From: Branchiostoma floridae
Lineage: Eukaryota; Chordata; Leptocardii; Amphioxiformes; Branchiostomatidae
DNA: 64,000 nucleotides
Direction of reading: 5' to 3'
Assembly (NCBI RefSeq): GCF_000003815.2
Contig: NC_049989.1
Coordinates: forward strand, 14,890,079-14,954,078
Part shown: positions 43,744 to 56,700 of the stretch, piece after piece
How the letters are laid out: each line of letters starts with the position of its first letter
How positions within the stretch are numbered: the first letter of the stretch is position 1
Translations under genes and position numbers: made by a program
The notes under the pieces: model-generated
The model's input: the letters and a program-made list of their open reading frames with translations, nothing else
What the model was told of the DNA's origin: nothing
The model's database searches: none

Positions 43744-44925
43744 CTAATGAAACTTTACAAATTCAGTTGAATTTTATTCATGCATAAAAACGCTGCCTTT
43801 TTAGAAAATGCCACCGGACCTACTGTTGTCATGCCCGAAATAAAATAATTCTTACCGAAGCCCACCAATGCAAATTTCTCTAACAAAGTCCTTTGTGACG
43901 GTACCTTTCCAAATCCAATCAACAGGTGGCCAATCAGAATCCCCGCTGGCACTGACGTCATGCCTCTCCACATAAGACGTGATTACGCAAATGATCAGAT
44001 ACTCCCCGGAGAGTTGCCATGGCAACAGATACATCATCGTTTGATGGCGGTTAATCCTGTACCCGGCTTTGCGCTGAGCCTCTTTCATAAAGCGTAATTG
44101 CACCATGGAAAATCACAGATAGCTTATTTTTCAATAAACCCACGGAGATAGACATTTGGAAATCTCTTGTAATATCCTGTACGCCTCTGTTCGCTGTTTT
44201 ACTCAATTTCCTTTCAATCGATGTTGCATTTCTTCCAACGTATGTTGCACTTTGTCGTTGTTGCATGAAAGAAAAACGATTGGACATAGCAGGAACATAG
44301 TGGGGGTCCTATTCCTTTGAATATTTTCTAGTAATGCGCTTAAGGTTTTACATGCATAATTCCTTGACGATATAACGTTAACTACCTTTAACGTAGCAGC
44401 ACTAGTTTACTTTGATATTGATCCAGTTTGGCATATACAGTACGTTGAATAGGATGGGGAGGTACTAGAAGGTGACTGCGCACCTGTTTGAATTGCAAGA
44501 AGCGTATACCTGTTGAATTGAATCTAGCTGATTAGACGAAAACCACTATCGTGTGAAACCTTCACAGTAGAGAAATTACGTATCATTTACGTATTTTAGC
44601 CATCTTACTGAAGAAAAGGATACATAGAATCATAAAGCATATACCAGACGCGTTTCGCAATGACTCAGCAGCGCATTTTCATCATTATGAATTGTCTGGT
44701 TGAGAACGCGTTTTCCAATTTCAGCCATTTCAAAAGGTTCACGTATACCTACGCTTTGCGCAGGAGTAGAAATGCATAGGCTGCCTCAGGTCTCGCCCAC
44801 GCGTGCACAGATCTAAGGTTACCTCAGGTCAAGGTCAACCAAATGCAGGAGGCAATCAGCAATGCTGCTAAATGCGCAGAACGCGATGAATCACGAGCCG
44901 GCTGGGAGAGAGTGAGTCTGTGTAA
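43744..44925. other. Non-coding stretch, weak hammerhead-like string only
   Basis: At 44653-44690 the minus strand reads GCTGCTGAGTCATTGCGAAACGCGTC. This resembles Penelope terminal repeats, but the CUGANGA box is not intact. Confidence 0.3.
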
Positions 44926-45005
44926 GGTAGCGTGGCCGAGCGGTCTAAGGCGCTGGTTTTAGGCACCAGTCCGAAAGGGCGTGGGTTCGAATCCCACCGC
45001 TGCCA
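44926..45005 (+). tRNA. tRNA-Leu (anticodon UAG)
   Basis: All cloverleaf parts are present. The acceptor stem GGTAGCG pairs with CGCTGCC (one G-U), followed by discriminator A. The A box is TGGCCGAGCGG. The anticodon stem CTGGT/ACCAG encloses TTTAGGC with TAG at positions 34-36. A long variable arm, as expected for leucine, precedes T stem GTGGG/CCCAC with B box GGTTCGAATCC. There is no intron. A T-rich stretch about 10-15 bases downstream (TTATTTTTCTTT) can stop RNA polymerase III. It reads CUA codons. It looks functional rather than SINE-derived. Confidence 0.97.
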
Positions 45006-45985
45006 ATATGTTATTTTTCTTTCTATCGAAATAATAATTTATCACCATCGGTCATTATTATCCTTATTTAGTTTTAATTTAATCTAGTTGCAATTTTTAT
45101 GTACAAATACATTTTTTCTGCACGTCGAGTTGACGCATTGATACTAGAATGATATAAAAGATATATACGTACTCATCACCTTTAGAGATGTTTTTAGCAC
45201 ATTTCGTTTAACATCAGTACTTTCAGTCTTAATTTTCCTCTGTGATTTAACGATATCTGATGAAGAGTTTTTAATGGAAATGGTTTTCAATAATACGCCT
45301 GTATTGTATCTTATGGTTCTCCCCCATTTTCTTAAATACACGTACTGAAATATTTTTTTCCGACAACAAACTAAGGAATGATTTTTCGTACATGGTAAAG
45401 TTTTATTTACCATTATTGATGAATATTGATTGTATTGTATTTTATCATATGTCGCAAATTGAGGTTACGAGTATATAAGTTGAATGATGTATGTAAAGTA
45501 TTTTACCTGTATTTTGAAATTTTGAACCTCCCCTTTGGCTGCAAGGAGTTCAAATTTTTTTAATAAACCAGTCGAAAATTTAATAAACCAGTCTATGCTT
45601 ATTGATTAGATGCACCATGTTACTGCCAAGCTGGATCTTACCGTAAGCGTGTATCGTAGTGGCGCAAATCGGCGCAATGTGTCGCTTGAAATTGCGATTA
45701 TTTTCAAATGTTGAGTTTATTTCTAAAAAACAAATTGCAATTCACAAAATGGCAGAAATGGGCCCAATTTCTATGTTTTATAATTTCTTACTTATGTTGC
45801 GCGAAGAAGCAGAAGTGAAAATCTTTTTCTTACTGCTAATCTCTTTTTGAAGCATTTTAACCATTGTATATTGATTTTTAATAATTCTACAACACGTCGA
45901 TTTCAATGAGATCCTTTTCTTTTTTCATACGCAAATGCGTCACACGTCAGGGATACTATGCGGCGCAAGTTCGCAATTTCCTAGT
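45006..45985. other. Non-coding stretch, nothing recognised
   Basis: AT-rich; no exon or repeat end. Confidence 0.4.
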
Positions 45986-46330
45986 CAGGGCTCGAAATAC
46001 CACATGCATAATCTTATGCAGGTTAGTGCAGGTAAAAAATGGAGATGTGCAGGTATTTCTGGTGTCTACCTGCACCTAACCTGTACTGGTCAATGTACTG
46101 GGTTTTAGACATAAATGTCCTATGATGTAGGTGCATATGGAATGTTATTAGCTGCATTGGCTGTTACCACCTATAAAATAAAAAGAAAAAAAAATAGCAA
46201 TGGTTCGTAAACAATTTTAGTATGATCCATACTTCCTAAATGGAGCAGTAGAGTGGTGCAGGTAAAAGTTGTCTGGTGCAGGTAATTTTCAATGTTACCT
46301 GCACCAGTGAAGGTATGCCGAAAAAGAATT
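45986..46330 (+). mobile_element. hAT-like non-autonomous element end with GTGCAGGTA clusters
   Basis: CAGGGCTCGAAATACC at 45986 is a typical hAT terminus (CAGGGxTCGAAAT). GTGCAGGTA or its complement TACCTGCAC recurs at least six times up to 46315, in both orientations. Such clustered subterminal motifs are usual transposase-binding arrays. The right terminus is not clear, so the limits are approximate. Confidence 0.55.
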
Positions 46331-46594
46331 TGCTAGTGCAATCTGGTTAATCCAGTGATAGTGTACAGTTAAATATCATCTAGTTTTGTCTTACTGTCGT
46401 AATATAAAAACAGACCTAAAGCACAGAGGGCTAACCCCTCCTACAACAGTAAAGAAACTCCATTAGCTAATGAAGTTTGGATGCAGAGCACAGACACAGT
46501 GGAAAAAGATGAAGGAAGACTGAATGCAGCTACAGGACTTTTCAAAGACTGTAGATGCAGAACACAGTGAATGATGGTGGTGATGAAGGCCATA

Positions 46595-47063
46595 AGGCCA
46601 CAGCAAGTAAATTTTATGGATGACATCCGCGCGCGCACTAATTTTCGCCTGATTTCAGAAAAAAAATTTTTTTTTTCTTCTGCAGGGATGGTCAACATTA
46701 CGATAAAGTACCAAAATGAGCAAATATGTTGTGTTGCAGCCTAATAATTGTACTTGTAGAAGTGACACTTGCGAGGCTCCAAGGACTGTAGTTGTAGAAA
46801 TGAAACTTATTGGATAGTTGTAAAAGTGACACCAATATGGAAGCTATGAGTGTGGTTACCAACTTTGTTGGTGATGCCAGTCTACCACACTAGTGTCACT
46901 TTTACCACACCAGTACCTGTCTTGAATACAGGAATGAAAGCCTTGTTGGCTCTGATACCATGTTTTGTCCCTTTAATTCTTGGCAACAGTCATCGCAACT
47001 TTATGATGCCTATTTTTGCATTCTGCAGAGGATGTCATCCATAAAATTTACTTGCTGTGGCCT
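46595..47063 (-). mobile_element. MITE family 2 (AGGCCACAGC ends), copy c, inverted
   Basis: This is the best-preserved copy. AGGCCACAGCAAGTAAATTT ... GGATGACATCC at the left is perfectly mirrored by GGATGTCATCC ... AAATTTACTTGCTGTGGCCT at the right, giving ~34-bp termini. Its interior is in the opposite orientation to the copies at 28654 and 35527. Confidence 0.9.
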
Positions 47064-47550
47064 AATCTTACTTTGTAGGACAGACAGGCGATACTATAAA
47101 AGATTTTCCCTCGTGAGTTTTGAGTCACACGTTCTAGCTCTAGTTCTAGTTCAATTTTCGACCCCCCCCCCCCCCCTGACGGTTACCAGACGAGTCCAGC
47201 CTACAATGTAAATGACATTCCAACAACTTGACATCTATTCAAAAATCACCGGCTGCAGTGCACACACGTACCGTAAGGTGGCGCTCATGCACTATCCAAA
47301 TGAACGTGCTGTTTGTTGATATTTGCTCTCTCACGAAACCTACCATAATGGCATTACAACTGATGTCATGAATTCATTGAGTATAATAGATAAACTACAT
47401 CCTTGGTATACTAAGAAAAGGAGAACACACAATAACTCAAAAGGAATTACTATTATGAAGGAGCTTTTAAACAAACTTTTAGAAATCAAATTTCTTATAG
47501 TATAAAAGTTTTTTTCTAACAAAATAAAGCATGATTCAACAACGTATGAG
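47064..47550. other. Intergenic stretch downstream of PHKG
   Basis: Contains a poly-C run (47162-47177) and no supported gene. Confidence 0.4.
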
Positions 47551-47567
47551 TGCCTTGATAAAATTCT

Positions 47568-47573
47568 TTTATT
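47568..47573 (-). terminator. Candidate polyadenylation signal of PHKG
   Basis: The minus strand reads AATAAA, in GCAAATAAAAGAATTTT. It is the first such signal where the repeat-free sequence downstream of the stop codon ends. Confidence 0.4.
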
Positions 47574-50500
47574 TGCAGTGAGAAATGTTCACAAATATGA
47601 GATCCACACTCAAAACAAACAAATTACTAACTTAAAATGGAACGGCTCATCAAATAACTACTAATTATTCATTCAAACAGTAATTACATAATACATAAAT
47701 ATGAACACACTACAGAATTATGAATTATGTCTCTATACAAGTCTTCAAAATCATCTATCCTGTATGCATTTCCACAGTAAGAGACTAGAAACGGACCCGT
47801 AGCAAACTCTTAGATGCTTCATGTCTTTGACTGAATGATTCCGTAGCCAAGTCTTTCAAGAGACCCCGTATCATTCACTTGCACAAGGTAATGTATTATT
47901 ACACCGCTAGCCACCTTACCACTCAGTTGCACCACCTAGCAACTCAACAGTAAATTGCAGATACAAAAATGTAAGATGCAACAGAAATGCATCAGATCTT
48001 ACAAAAGGACTTAATAACTGAATGTCTGCTACACAGCTAGAATGAGTCCACTGCTTTTGCTACATGTAGTATTTTGAAGGTTTTTTTGAAGCAATTGAAC
48101 ATTTTTAGGTAAAAACTATTTCAGGCTTAACTGCAACTTGTGAAAATGGTACACCATATTCTACCCATTATTAAGTATATAGTTACATATGAAAGGAATT
48201 CATGTACGTATATGAACAAATGGCAGAATTACAATTTATCTTGATATAAATGTATACATATGAGAATGCATTGCAACAGCTTTTGAGTTTGATATCGTTA
48301 TATTCATATACTGATAAATAATTGCAGAACTATGTAATGCATATTTTCTGGCACAGCAATGCTTGTTTTGGTATAGATGAAAACAAGTACAACTGGGTAA
48401 CATAAGTGCTGCAGTAATACCAATATCCACTAGGGGGCATTGTGAGGCTATCAGAGAGAGCAAGGGAGCACTGCCAGGTACTGTGACAATTGTCAAAATT
48501 ACAAAGACTTTGAAAAAATTAATATATCCTAGAATGTCATAACTGCAGAGAATTGTTCATTTGCTTATGGTTATCTAAAGGTGTTCTACACTAACCTAAC
48601 CTTACTAAGAAATTAATGAATAAATAAATCATCATAAATTACCATGTTGCCTTTTCACCTGTTCAGAATAAAGTGGTATTTTCTGACAACACTTTCTGCT
48701 ACTCACATGCACCACCTAGCAGCTCAGCAGTAAATTGCAGATGACACAACTGTATATCAATGTTACAAATGCCAGGAAGCATGGGGACTGTATGTACTGC
48801 ATGTACAAAATGTATGTGACATTGTATAACAATGGTTATAGCCAGAGTCTCTTCTTGTAAATCTGTGAACCTTTAGTTTAAGCATAACGTCCTTGGTTTA
48901 AGGAAGAATTTTGTAAGAAACACAATATCTCAAGTTCATGTCTACAAACATTTTTTGGGTAACCGCCAAAAGTGTCACTTTTATGTACAATATGTACAAT
49001 CTTTAGTACAATATCTTTAATTAAAACAGCAGCATCAAATGATCTAATAGAAAACAAAGTTATAACTTTTTGTACTAAAATAAGTCTACTTAACAGTTAA
49101 CTCACATGTACATGTATATGGCATATCAAAATCATAATACAAAGATGCAATTGCTGAGCAATGCAGTGAAAACACATGATCTAAAACTTAAACTGTCCAC
49201 AAAATCATCTAAACAAAGTAGAGTCAAAACTAGATAAGATGACTGGCTAAAACATAATAATCTTGAACCCTACGATAAAATATGTGCGTAAAAAATACTG
49301 CAACTTTTCCTATAGGTAATATCATAATCTACATGAATCATATATGGAACTTAGCAATATGACTATGAAACTATTATTTGAATGCAAACTGTAATATTAA
49401 TTATGAGAAGATATCGACTGCTGATCTAAAGCACTTTTTAAGGCAACCTTAAAGACAATCTGTTGGGGCCTTGCCATACATGATTTGGTACGAACAGCAA
49501 ACAAAAACCTTTAGTAAACAAGCTGTACATAATATATATAAGAAATTAGAATTTATGTGCACGTCACTTTGAGGTAGGCATCTAGAAACAATAGTTAAAT
49601 CGTATGGCATCTGTCGACATTTAGACTTTTTCTTTAGTCATCCTTGTTTGAGAGTCAAGCAAGAATTGATGCTTTTCGAGAAGCTAGTAGTGCAATGCGG
49701 TTTCAGTACAGCTCACATTTTTTTGACACTACAGTAACTATTTTCCATAAGTGTGTTGGGTTCTTTGAGGTGCCTTAACTTCCCTCGTACATGGTGCAGT
49801 CTGTCGAAGCTGGAGCTGATCCTGCTATCGAACCCCCGCCCACGGATTCACGAAACTGATCCCTAACGGAATCGCTTGCCACTTACACCACAGGAATACT
49901 TTCATATGTACTGAACAGCTCTTTTCCTCCCAATGTTCCTGTTGAGTGGGTAAATGTGCCAAAAGCTGGTGTTGACTACACCACTTTTACCTGTAGTCTA
50001 AAGCTGCATACTTTGCTGTTATAATAGATTTTACATGGAAAACGTCACAGTTCCGCAAAAATACCTGTGACTCTCTAAGCTGCTGTGGCTATTTCATTCA
50101 AAAAGTTATGTTTTGGGTTCCTTTTCATATTTTTCACCCATATGCCAAATTATTTTCTCAGTCCTCCTTCTTTATTGTTAAAAGTCAACACTGAACAATT
50201 TTCTTCAAGACTTTTTAAATGCAATAGCCCTTGCAGTAAATAGTATCTTTGAATGACACTACCTAAATTCAGTAGGTGACTTTAAAGGTTTCCCTATACA
50301 AATATAGCTACATTGCTGTCTCTGTGCCACTGTGTATATTGGCATGGTGAGCTACATGTGAGCTGCAATGACTGCTCTTAACTGTGATACCAACTGGCAC
50401 TGCCCAATACTGTCACTGTTTATCACTACAGCCAGGAGGGTGCAAGTTCCAAGTCACTGTGACCACCCCAAACAGGCACATTTTCCAAGATAGCACTGCT

Positions 50501-51003
50501 TGACACAACATAGACTTTTGGAAAAATATGTAACATTTACATTTTTCACTGAATTTTGTTGGCCATGTTGGAAAACCTACTGCATCTCCCAGCTACATGT
50601 AACTATTCAAATTTCCGAAGTTGAGAACAATAAAATCTAAAGTTATTTCAGAATTCAAGTAAAAGTGCCCTCAACCGAGACGGGGGCTGATACCAACTGT
50701 CGGGCACCTTTGACCTGTTGCTGATTTGTCACACTTCTATCCAGGTCATGTGATATAGGTGATATTCCCACTTGTTGTCCAACGGGTTGTCGCTATTAGG
50801 GCAAGTATGAAGCAAGGCAGAGCTTTCGTTAATGTTGTGTCAGCCAACAGTATACATCAGTGTAAATGTATGAATGTGCTGATTGTGTTCCAGTGAATGA
50901 GAGTTGTTTTGTGTTGACCTTTGATGAAACGATGACTTGCCACAGACGTTATAGAGCAACCCTTGTATCTTGACTGCTCCTTTACGCCTCAAGTCGCCTT
51001 GGG
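47574..51003 (-). other. Probable long 3' UTR of PHKG
   Basis: This is 3.4 kb without ORFs, MITEs or LINE pieces, in contrast with its surroundings. It is AT-rich and lies directly after the stop codon. A ~35-base block (GCACCACCTAGCARCTCARC then AGTAAATTGCAGAT) occurs twice, at 47929-47963 and 48709-48743. The extent is inferred and needs transcript evidence. Confidence 0.4.
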
Positions 51004-51258
51004 TCAAACCCATGTCTTCGAAACGTTGGCGTTTTTTGTGGCGTCGCGTTTTGGAAAGTTCTCGAACAGAGCGGCCCTGTTCTGATCCTCGCCCTTCTTG
51101 ACCCAGTGTCCGTATATCCTGAACGCGCAGCCGTCGATGACGCGGCGGATGCCCCGTACGCGGTACGGGTCCTCCGCCATGGTCTTGAAGGTGAGAACCT
51201 GCTGACGGTTCAGCCCGGCCTGGAGTCTCTGTGTGGCACACACAGCAGCTATTGCAGC
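51004..51258 (-). CDS. phkg: Phosphorylase kinase gamma, terminal exon
   Basis: The exon has acceptor TTTTACTCGCAG, is entered in phase 0 and ends in TGA at 51006-51004. It encodes AAIAAVCATQRLQAGLNRQQ, then TMAEDPYRVRGIRRVIDGCA, FRIYGHWVKKGEDQNRAALF and EN. RDPYALRxLRRLIDxxAFRIYGHWVKKGxQQNRAALFEN is the diagnostic C-terminal region of PHKG1/PHKG2, which contains the second calmodulin (delta subunit)-binding segment. Gamma is the catalytic subunit of the cytosolic complex that activates glycogen phosphorylase in response to calcium and PKA. The last 15 residues (KRDATKNANVSKTWV) do not resemble vertebrate ends, as usual for this variable tail. Confidence 0.96.
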   Translation of the reverse strand, partial: AAIAAVCATQRLQAGLNRQQVLTFKTMAEDPYRVRGIRRVIDGCAFRIYGHWVKKGEDQNRAALFENFPKRDATKNANVSKTWV

Positions 51259-51343
51259 CTGCGAGTAAAAGTGAGGAAACAATATTCAGTTAGATATAAC
51301 AGGCAACAAATTTACACTAGCCTGGAAAATAGTGTGTCAGAAT

Positions 51344-51915
51344 ATAAGGGCATCAGAACATAGCGAATTTGGAATATAGGGGTGTTGGAACATATGGGTG
51401 TTAGAACATAGAGGCACCAGGACATAGGGGAGTTGGAACATAGGGATGTAGATCATGCATGTAGTGGTGTTGGAACATGGGCTGGAACATACAAATGTAG
51501 ATTGTTGGAACATAGGGTGGGGCGTCGGAATATAGGAGCGCCGAAACATAGGGGTGTTGGCACATACATGTAGGGGCATCAGAACATAGGGGCATCAGAA
51601 CATAGGGGCATTGGAACATAGACGCGTCGGAAAATAGGGGTGTCGGCACATACATGTAGGGGCATCGAAATATAGGGTGGGGCATCAAAACATACAGGCA
51701 CCAGAATATAGGGGCATTGGAACATAGGGACGTCGAAATGTAGGGTTGTTGGAACATGCATAGGTGTGTCGGAACATAAGGTGGGTCGTCAGAACATACG
51801 GGCAACGGAAAAAAAGGGTGTCAGGACATAAGGGTGTCGGTACACAGGGGTGCCGGAACATCGGGACATCGGAAAATAGGAGCATCATAACATAGGGGTG
51901 TCGGAACATAAGGCT
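51344..51915. repeat. Minisatellite in PHKG intron, ~16-18-bp unit
   Basis: GGAACATAGGGGTGTC and variants (GGAACATAGGGGCATC, GGCACATACATGTAGG) fill the stretch between the last two PHKG exons. It is open in several frames only because the unit lacks stops. Confidence 0.9.
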
Positions 51916-52147
51916 GTCCATGGGAGATAATGCTGTTTTTATCATTCATCTACAAGTAGCAGCATTCCGAAGTCCACATTCATTCACTGCTTGTCACTAA
52001 GTATCTGTTTCTAACCTATAATTCTATTCAACTTTCAAATTGATAAGGTTGCCTTGATAGGACCTTTAATTAAAGTTTAAAGTAAAGTCACTGAATAATA
52101 GAATGCTCCATTAAAACTAGCATATCTATGTATATATGATACCTTAC

Positions 52148-52189
52148 CTTGAATTTGCTCTTGGCATCAAACTTGCCCTTTTCAGAAGG
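52148..52189 (-). CDS. phkg: Phosphorylase kinase gamma, 42-nt exon
   Basis: This micro-exon-like piece lies between acceptor AATCCCTATAG and donor GTAAGG, phase 0 on both sides. It encodes PSEKGKFDAKSKFK. In vertebrate PHKG the catalytic domain is followed by a similar basic segment (xxPRxKFKVxxLTVLA) that starts the calmodulin-binding tail. Frame, position and splice sites all agree with the flanking exons. It is too short to be found by ORF length. Confidence 0.85.
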
Positions 52190-52730
52190 CTATAGGGATT
52201 AAAGAGAAGAAACAATTTAGGCAGCATCACAAGGATTTGCATTAATTTCACACGTTTAAAAAATTACTTCACAAGACACAAATCCAATATACAATAACTG
52301 TGTGGTAAAGATTTTATAGGCAATATCTCTTACCATAAAATCTTTGAATTGCCATCACAGTTGAACCTTAATTCATAAATGATTGCTTTGTGAAGCATCC
52401 AGTTTTTGGAGTTGTTGCTATAACTATGCTATGTTTTGAAGTTCATGCTTTAAGTCAGAGTTTAATGTTACATGTACATGTAATAGTCATGCTTTAAAAG
52501 TGGAAGACTTTATTAGAGGAAGATTCGTGTCAAGTTGCAAATAAGTATACATGCACACCAAAATTCTGACCCAACCATTGGTAAGGTTTGAAAAACCTAG
52601 AACTAATGTTTTGTAAATTTTCTCCATTTTCGTTCAGCATTGGTCAGAAATTATGCAAATTTCTAATTAACAAAAATCTTGGTTTCCTTCAAGAAAAGAA
52701 TACGCCTAAATCTCACTGACTACAGGCAGA

Positions 52731-53053
52731 TTTCATTGATAGATGACATCCCAAGGGCACCAAAAACTGATGCGAGCATGCAAAAACACCTTCATTAAGA
52801 AATCAAAGTGTTCAGAAAGGTAGAACAAATGACTGAACACACAGAACATGGGATACCGAACGATCGATTCTTTATTTTTGTCCTTTCACATCTTCTTTGA
52901 CTTTGAAAGACTTCACTCACATCAATTTTCTTTTTCTTTTCAATTTACTGCAAATAGCTTCTCATTTTGCAGCTTCTTTGTATGATTTACATAGTTTTTG
53001 GGCAATGGACGGAAACTGATACACATGCAGATGCCATCCATACAATCAAGTCA
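52731..53053. mobile_element. MITE family 1, copy b
   Basis: It shares both ends and the blocks CTGATGCGAGC, CACATCTTCTTTGA and TTTTGCAGCTTC with 2513-3130, and lies in a PHKG intron. Confidence 0.7.
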
Positions 53054-53564
53054 GCATGGCCTTATGCAGAAACATCTAAAAGCCTTCCTTTGGTGGGTAC
53101 TTCCAGCTCTGCAATCTTCCTACTGTGCTGGAAATACCGGTTGTAAGATTCCATTTGGGAAATTCCCCCTACAAAATTGCCTCCCTGTCTCTGAGCGAAA
53201 GGTCATATTATGACTGCTTGAGGTAAAATATCATTTCTTTTTCTTTGGCACATACACTGCACATGTATTATACGACTGTGTGAATGACCATTCAGTGCTC
53301 TAGACTTTTAATCTCATTTCACTGACTCAATTTGTCTTTGCAGACTTTTGGCATCAGACTACACTAAAAATAATTTCTAAAATAGAACTCACAATCATAA
53401 TAATGTGTTAATTTTCACACGTTATTAGAACTTTCAGTGGCACTTTTTGGATGATTCAAGACAACTTTAATTTTATTAGTACTCCAGATTTCTGGTAAAT
53501 ATTAAAAAAGAAACTGCAAGTCCAAGCTTTTTAACTTTCATTTCTCATCTTGATCCTAGATTCG

Positions 53565-53780
53565 GAAGGTCATGGGTTCAAATCCCAGTCAGATCTCGTT
53601 AAAGAAAAGATTGCTTTCTCTGCCTAGCACTCTGCAATTATGGAGAGAGTAAGGATTTGAACATATTCTGATCCCAGTTGACTGACTACCAGTGGCCACC
53701 CTTAAAGCCTGTGTGGCCCAAGGCCTACTGAAATTGAGATGGGCACAGCCCCTATATACCAAAAAGGAGTGTAAGTATTT
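53565..53780 (+). mobile_element. tRNA-derived SINE fragment in PHKG intron
   Basis: A B box (GGGTTCAAATCCC) at 53575-53587 is followed by a non-tRNA body (GTGGCCCAAGGCCTACTG). The A box is not evident. Confidence 0.45.
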
Positions 53781-56700
53781 GCATCTTAACTTATTCTAGA
53801 TGGTACAGTCCAACTTACACAATACAGTAAAATGTGTAATACACAATATTGCATGCAACATTTAGCAAGACAGGTCAGTTTTTCATGCAGGATACATGCA
53901 GCATTCTCGTGTTAGAAGTTTTAGGTCCACTCTAACTAGTATACTCACAATAAGGGAACATAAAATGACAGCACATGGAACAAAGAGACAGAGAAGAATA
54001 AACTTATGTGGAAACAACAGACTCCCTTATCAACTACCAGCTGAAGACAATTGGTTGTATTTTCTTCTAAGAAACGCAACATGCAAACTCGCATGATGAT
54101 ACTAAACATTGTATAGACCTCATCTTTAATGATGTCATAGCATCCAATGTTGATAAAGATACTTTTGTCAAAAAGAATAATGATTTTTTTCTAATAGCAA
54201 TCTGCCCAAGAAGACCACTCATGTAGACCAACACAATCGGACAGGTGGTCACTTATAGACAGGTTTCTTATAATGCTTGTTACAATCAGTGCGAAATATT
54301 ATCAAAAAGTAGTCACAATGACCAGATGGTCCTTATGTAGAGGTTTTCACTTAATGCACAGCTTTGATTGTGTCTAATAGTACTTTGAAAAAATTCACAC
54401 TGCATCCCAATAAAAATGTACATCTCGTATATCTCACTTCAAAAAGTAAACAAAAAAGCATTGTAGACATTCTCTTGGCCATGACTGTTGTTTCTTCCCC
54501 AAAATTGACCAATCAATACTTCGTTAGCTGTACTGACATCATTAGAGCTGAGGTCTGTTGGTAAGAGACTGTAATCAGTCCATTACCTTGCAATCATGGG
54601 TTTGCATAATGCACATTTGCTGGCCAAAAGACCAGGGGTACCTTTAGAGGCATTCATATCAAATTTATGAAATTCGTCCAAATTTCATAAAAACAAAGAA
54701 CTACACAAAGATGTACAAATCTGATGAAAAACACACAAACCGCAACACAGCAGTTTTAGCCATAAAACTGTGCTTTCCATGAGATTTGTACATTTTCCAT
54801 AGTGATTCATTTTTATCAGATTTGTACAAATTTCATCACGTTTGTGCAAAAGTGTAAGCATCCTTAGTTTTTTGTTTGTTTGTTGTTAAGGGAGTGTGTC
54901 ATCTCCATGTTAGCCTATTCCTCTCTGATGATAAACACATTTACATTACATCTAAAACTACATGTCATATATACCACAAATCATAGAAGCAATAATTGTC
55001 ATTTGAATAGTGCACTGTAAAAACACAGTACATGTACATAAATGCATATTAAATTTTATCTCATTGGAGCTGGTTGATGTTTCTGGACACAACAATGATA
55101 ATAACCTTCGATTCTAAAAAAGGTTGTTAAACGAGAGAAGTAGCAAAGTTCATGCATTCAATGCATTATACACCACTACCTCTACAAGCAAATGGTTCTA
55201 TATGCACATGTACACCACATACAAAACTTTCATTAAGTACATCAAGCACAGTTAAATTAGCACCAATTAATTGCAAGAGGATTTGTTTAATTGGGTTTTG
55301 AGGAGTTTCTGTGTCAGATTTGGTCATTATTTCAGCTTCTACTTATACTTTGTGGAAGCAAAATATGCTATTTCATGATTCCAAATGCTCATGAACAGCA
55401 AGATGCACTGTGTGTAATATGTCAAACAGTCAAAGTTTAGGGCCCCGGAGACATTAAAAAAAGTGCATGATGATATGACACTCAAAGCTGACCAAAAAAC
55501 ACTTAGCATGTTACATGTGATGGTAACAGAATGCCAACGTTTTACTCTACATTTTCAAAATCTCATCGTGAAAGGGCCAAGACCCCCCTTCCTGATTGGT
55601 CGCTTCCCCACCATGCCATTACCATTACCCTAAAATAAAATCCTGGCTAGAACCCTGACCAGCATGTGTTCACCTTCAACCCAGTTTCTCTAGAAAACAC
55701 ATTAACCAGTAGTGACTGCTCCCTGTCTATAAATGGCTCTTGGCTTGGCTCTGAGAAAACATTGGTAAATGGACTAAAGGTCAACCTTTCCAAGTACTGT
55801 AAATTCCTTTAAGTTTATGGTGATTTAATTTTGGGGAAAGGAGAAAATGGAGCATTCGCAGTGGTTTTAATTTTGGAATAGTTGCATAATCTACAGTAAT
55901 GGAAATACCGGTAATTCTGAGTTTACAGTGAAGCTGTTACCACAAAACCAAGAACATACACCTACTGTAAAAATTTCAAGAGATACAGTGACACACATTT
56001 CTCAGAACCCAGGAAAACCACAGTCTAAAAAAACTGAATTATCCTTTAATTTACCTTACAACATTTGAGATGGCTCTTAGAGTGAATAGAATTGTGTTGT
56101 TTAGTCTGATAATCTGAATAAAAATGTGTGCATCTGATCTTATAGTTTACAGAATTTCCAGCAATTTCAACAACAGCAAGCCACTAGCACCAAGGACAGC
56201 ACCACATCTTGTTCTCAGCATGGGAAAATGTTAGAACAATTTAAAGATGTGCTTACAAGAATTTTGTTTGATACAGTTATGCCATAGGAGCCACTCTCAA
56301 CTGTTGATTATTTCTAATTAGTAATCTTAGTAAAAATGTACATGCTTTTAAGTCTGCAGAATTTTTAGCAATTCAAATATCAGCAAGGCACTAGCACCAA
56401 GGACAGCACCAAATCTTCTTCTCAGTATGGAAAAAAATTTAGAACTTCTTTTAATGAATGTGTTTACAAGAATCTTGTTTGAAACTTTGATGTACATGAC
56501 TGTACAATGTCTTGCCACTCAAAACAATATCTCCTTTGAATACATGTATTATTCAAAAGCATGTTACATGTACTTGCTACGGTAGCAGAATACAGGTTGC
56601 AGAATACAGTGTTTATCTGTGCCCCCCGGGTCAATGGTACATGTAGTTTGGGTATGAAGTAGTGCATCACAGTACTTGACAAAGCTGTTGGTGCATGGTT

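Noticed and set aside
44653-44690. Hammerhead-like GCTGCTGAGTCATTGCGAAAC string on the minus strand
   Set aside because: The CUGANGA box is broken and stem II cannot be formed convincingly.
51337-51945. Several overlapping minus-strand frames rich in Cys, Met and Pro
   Set aside because: They are readings of the intron minisatellite, open only because its unit lacks stops.
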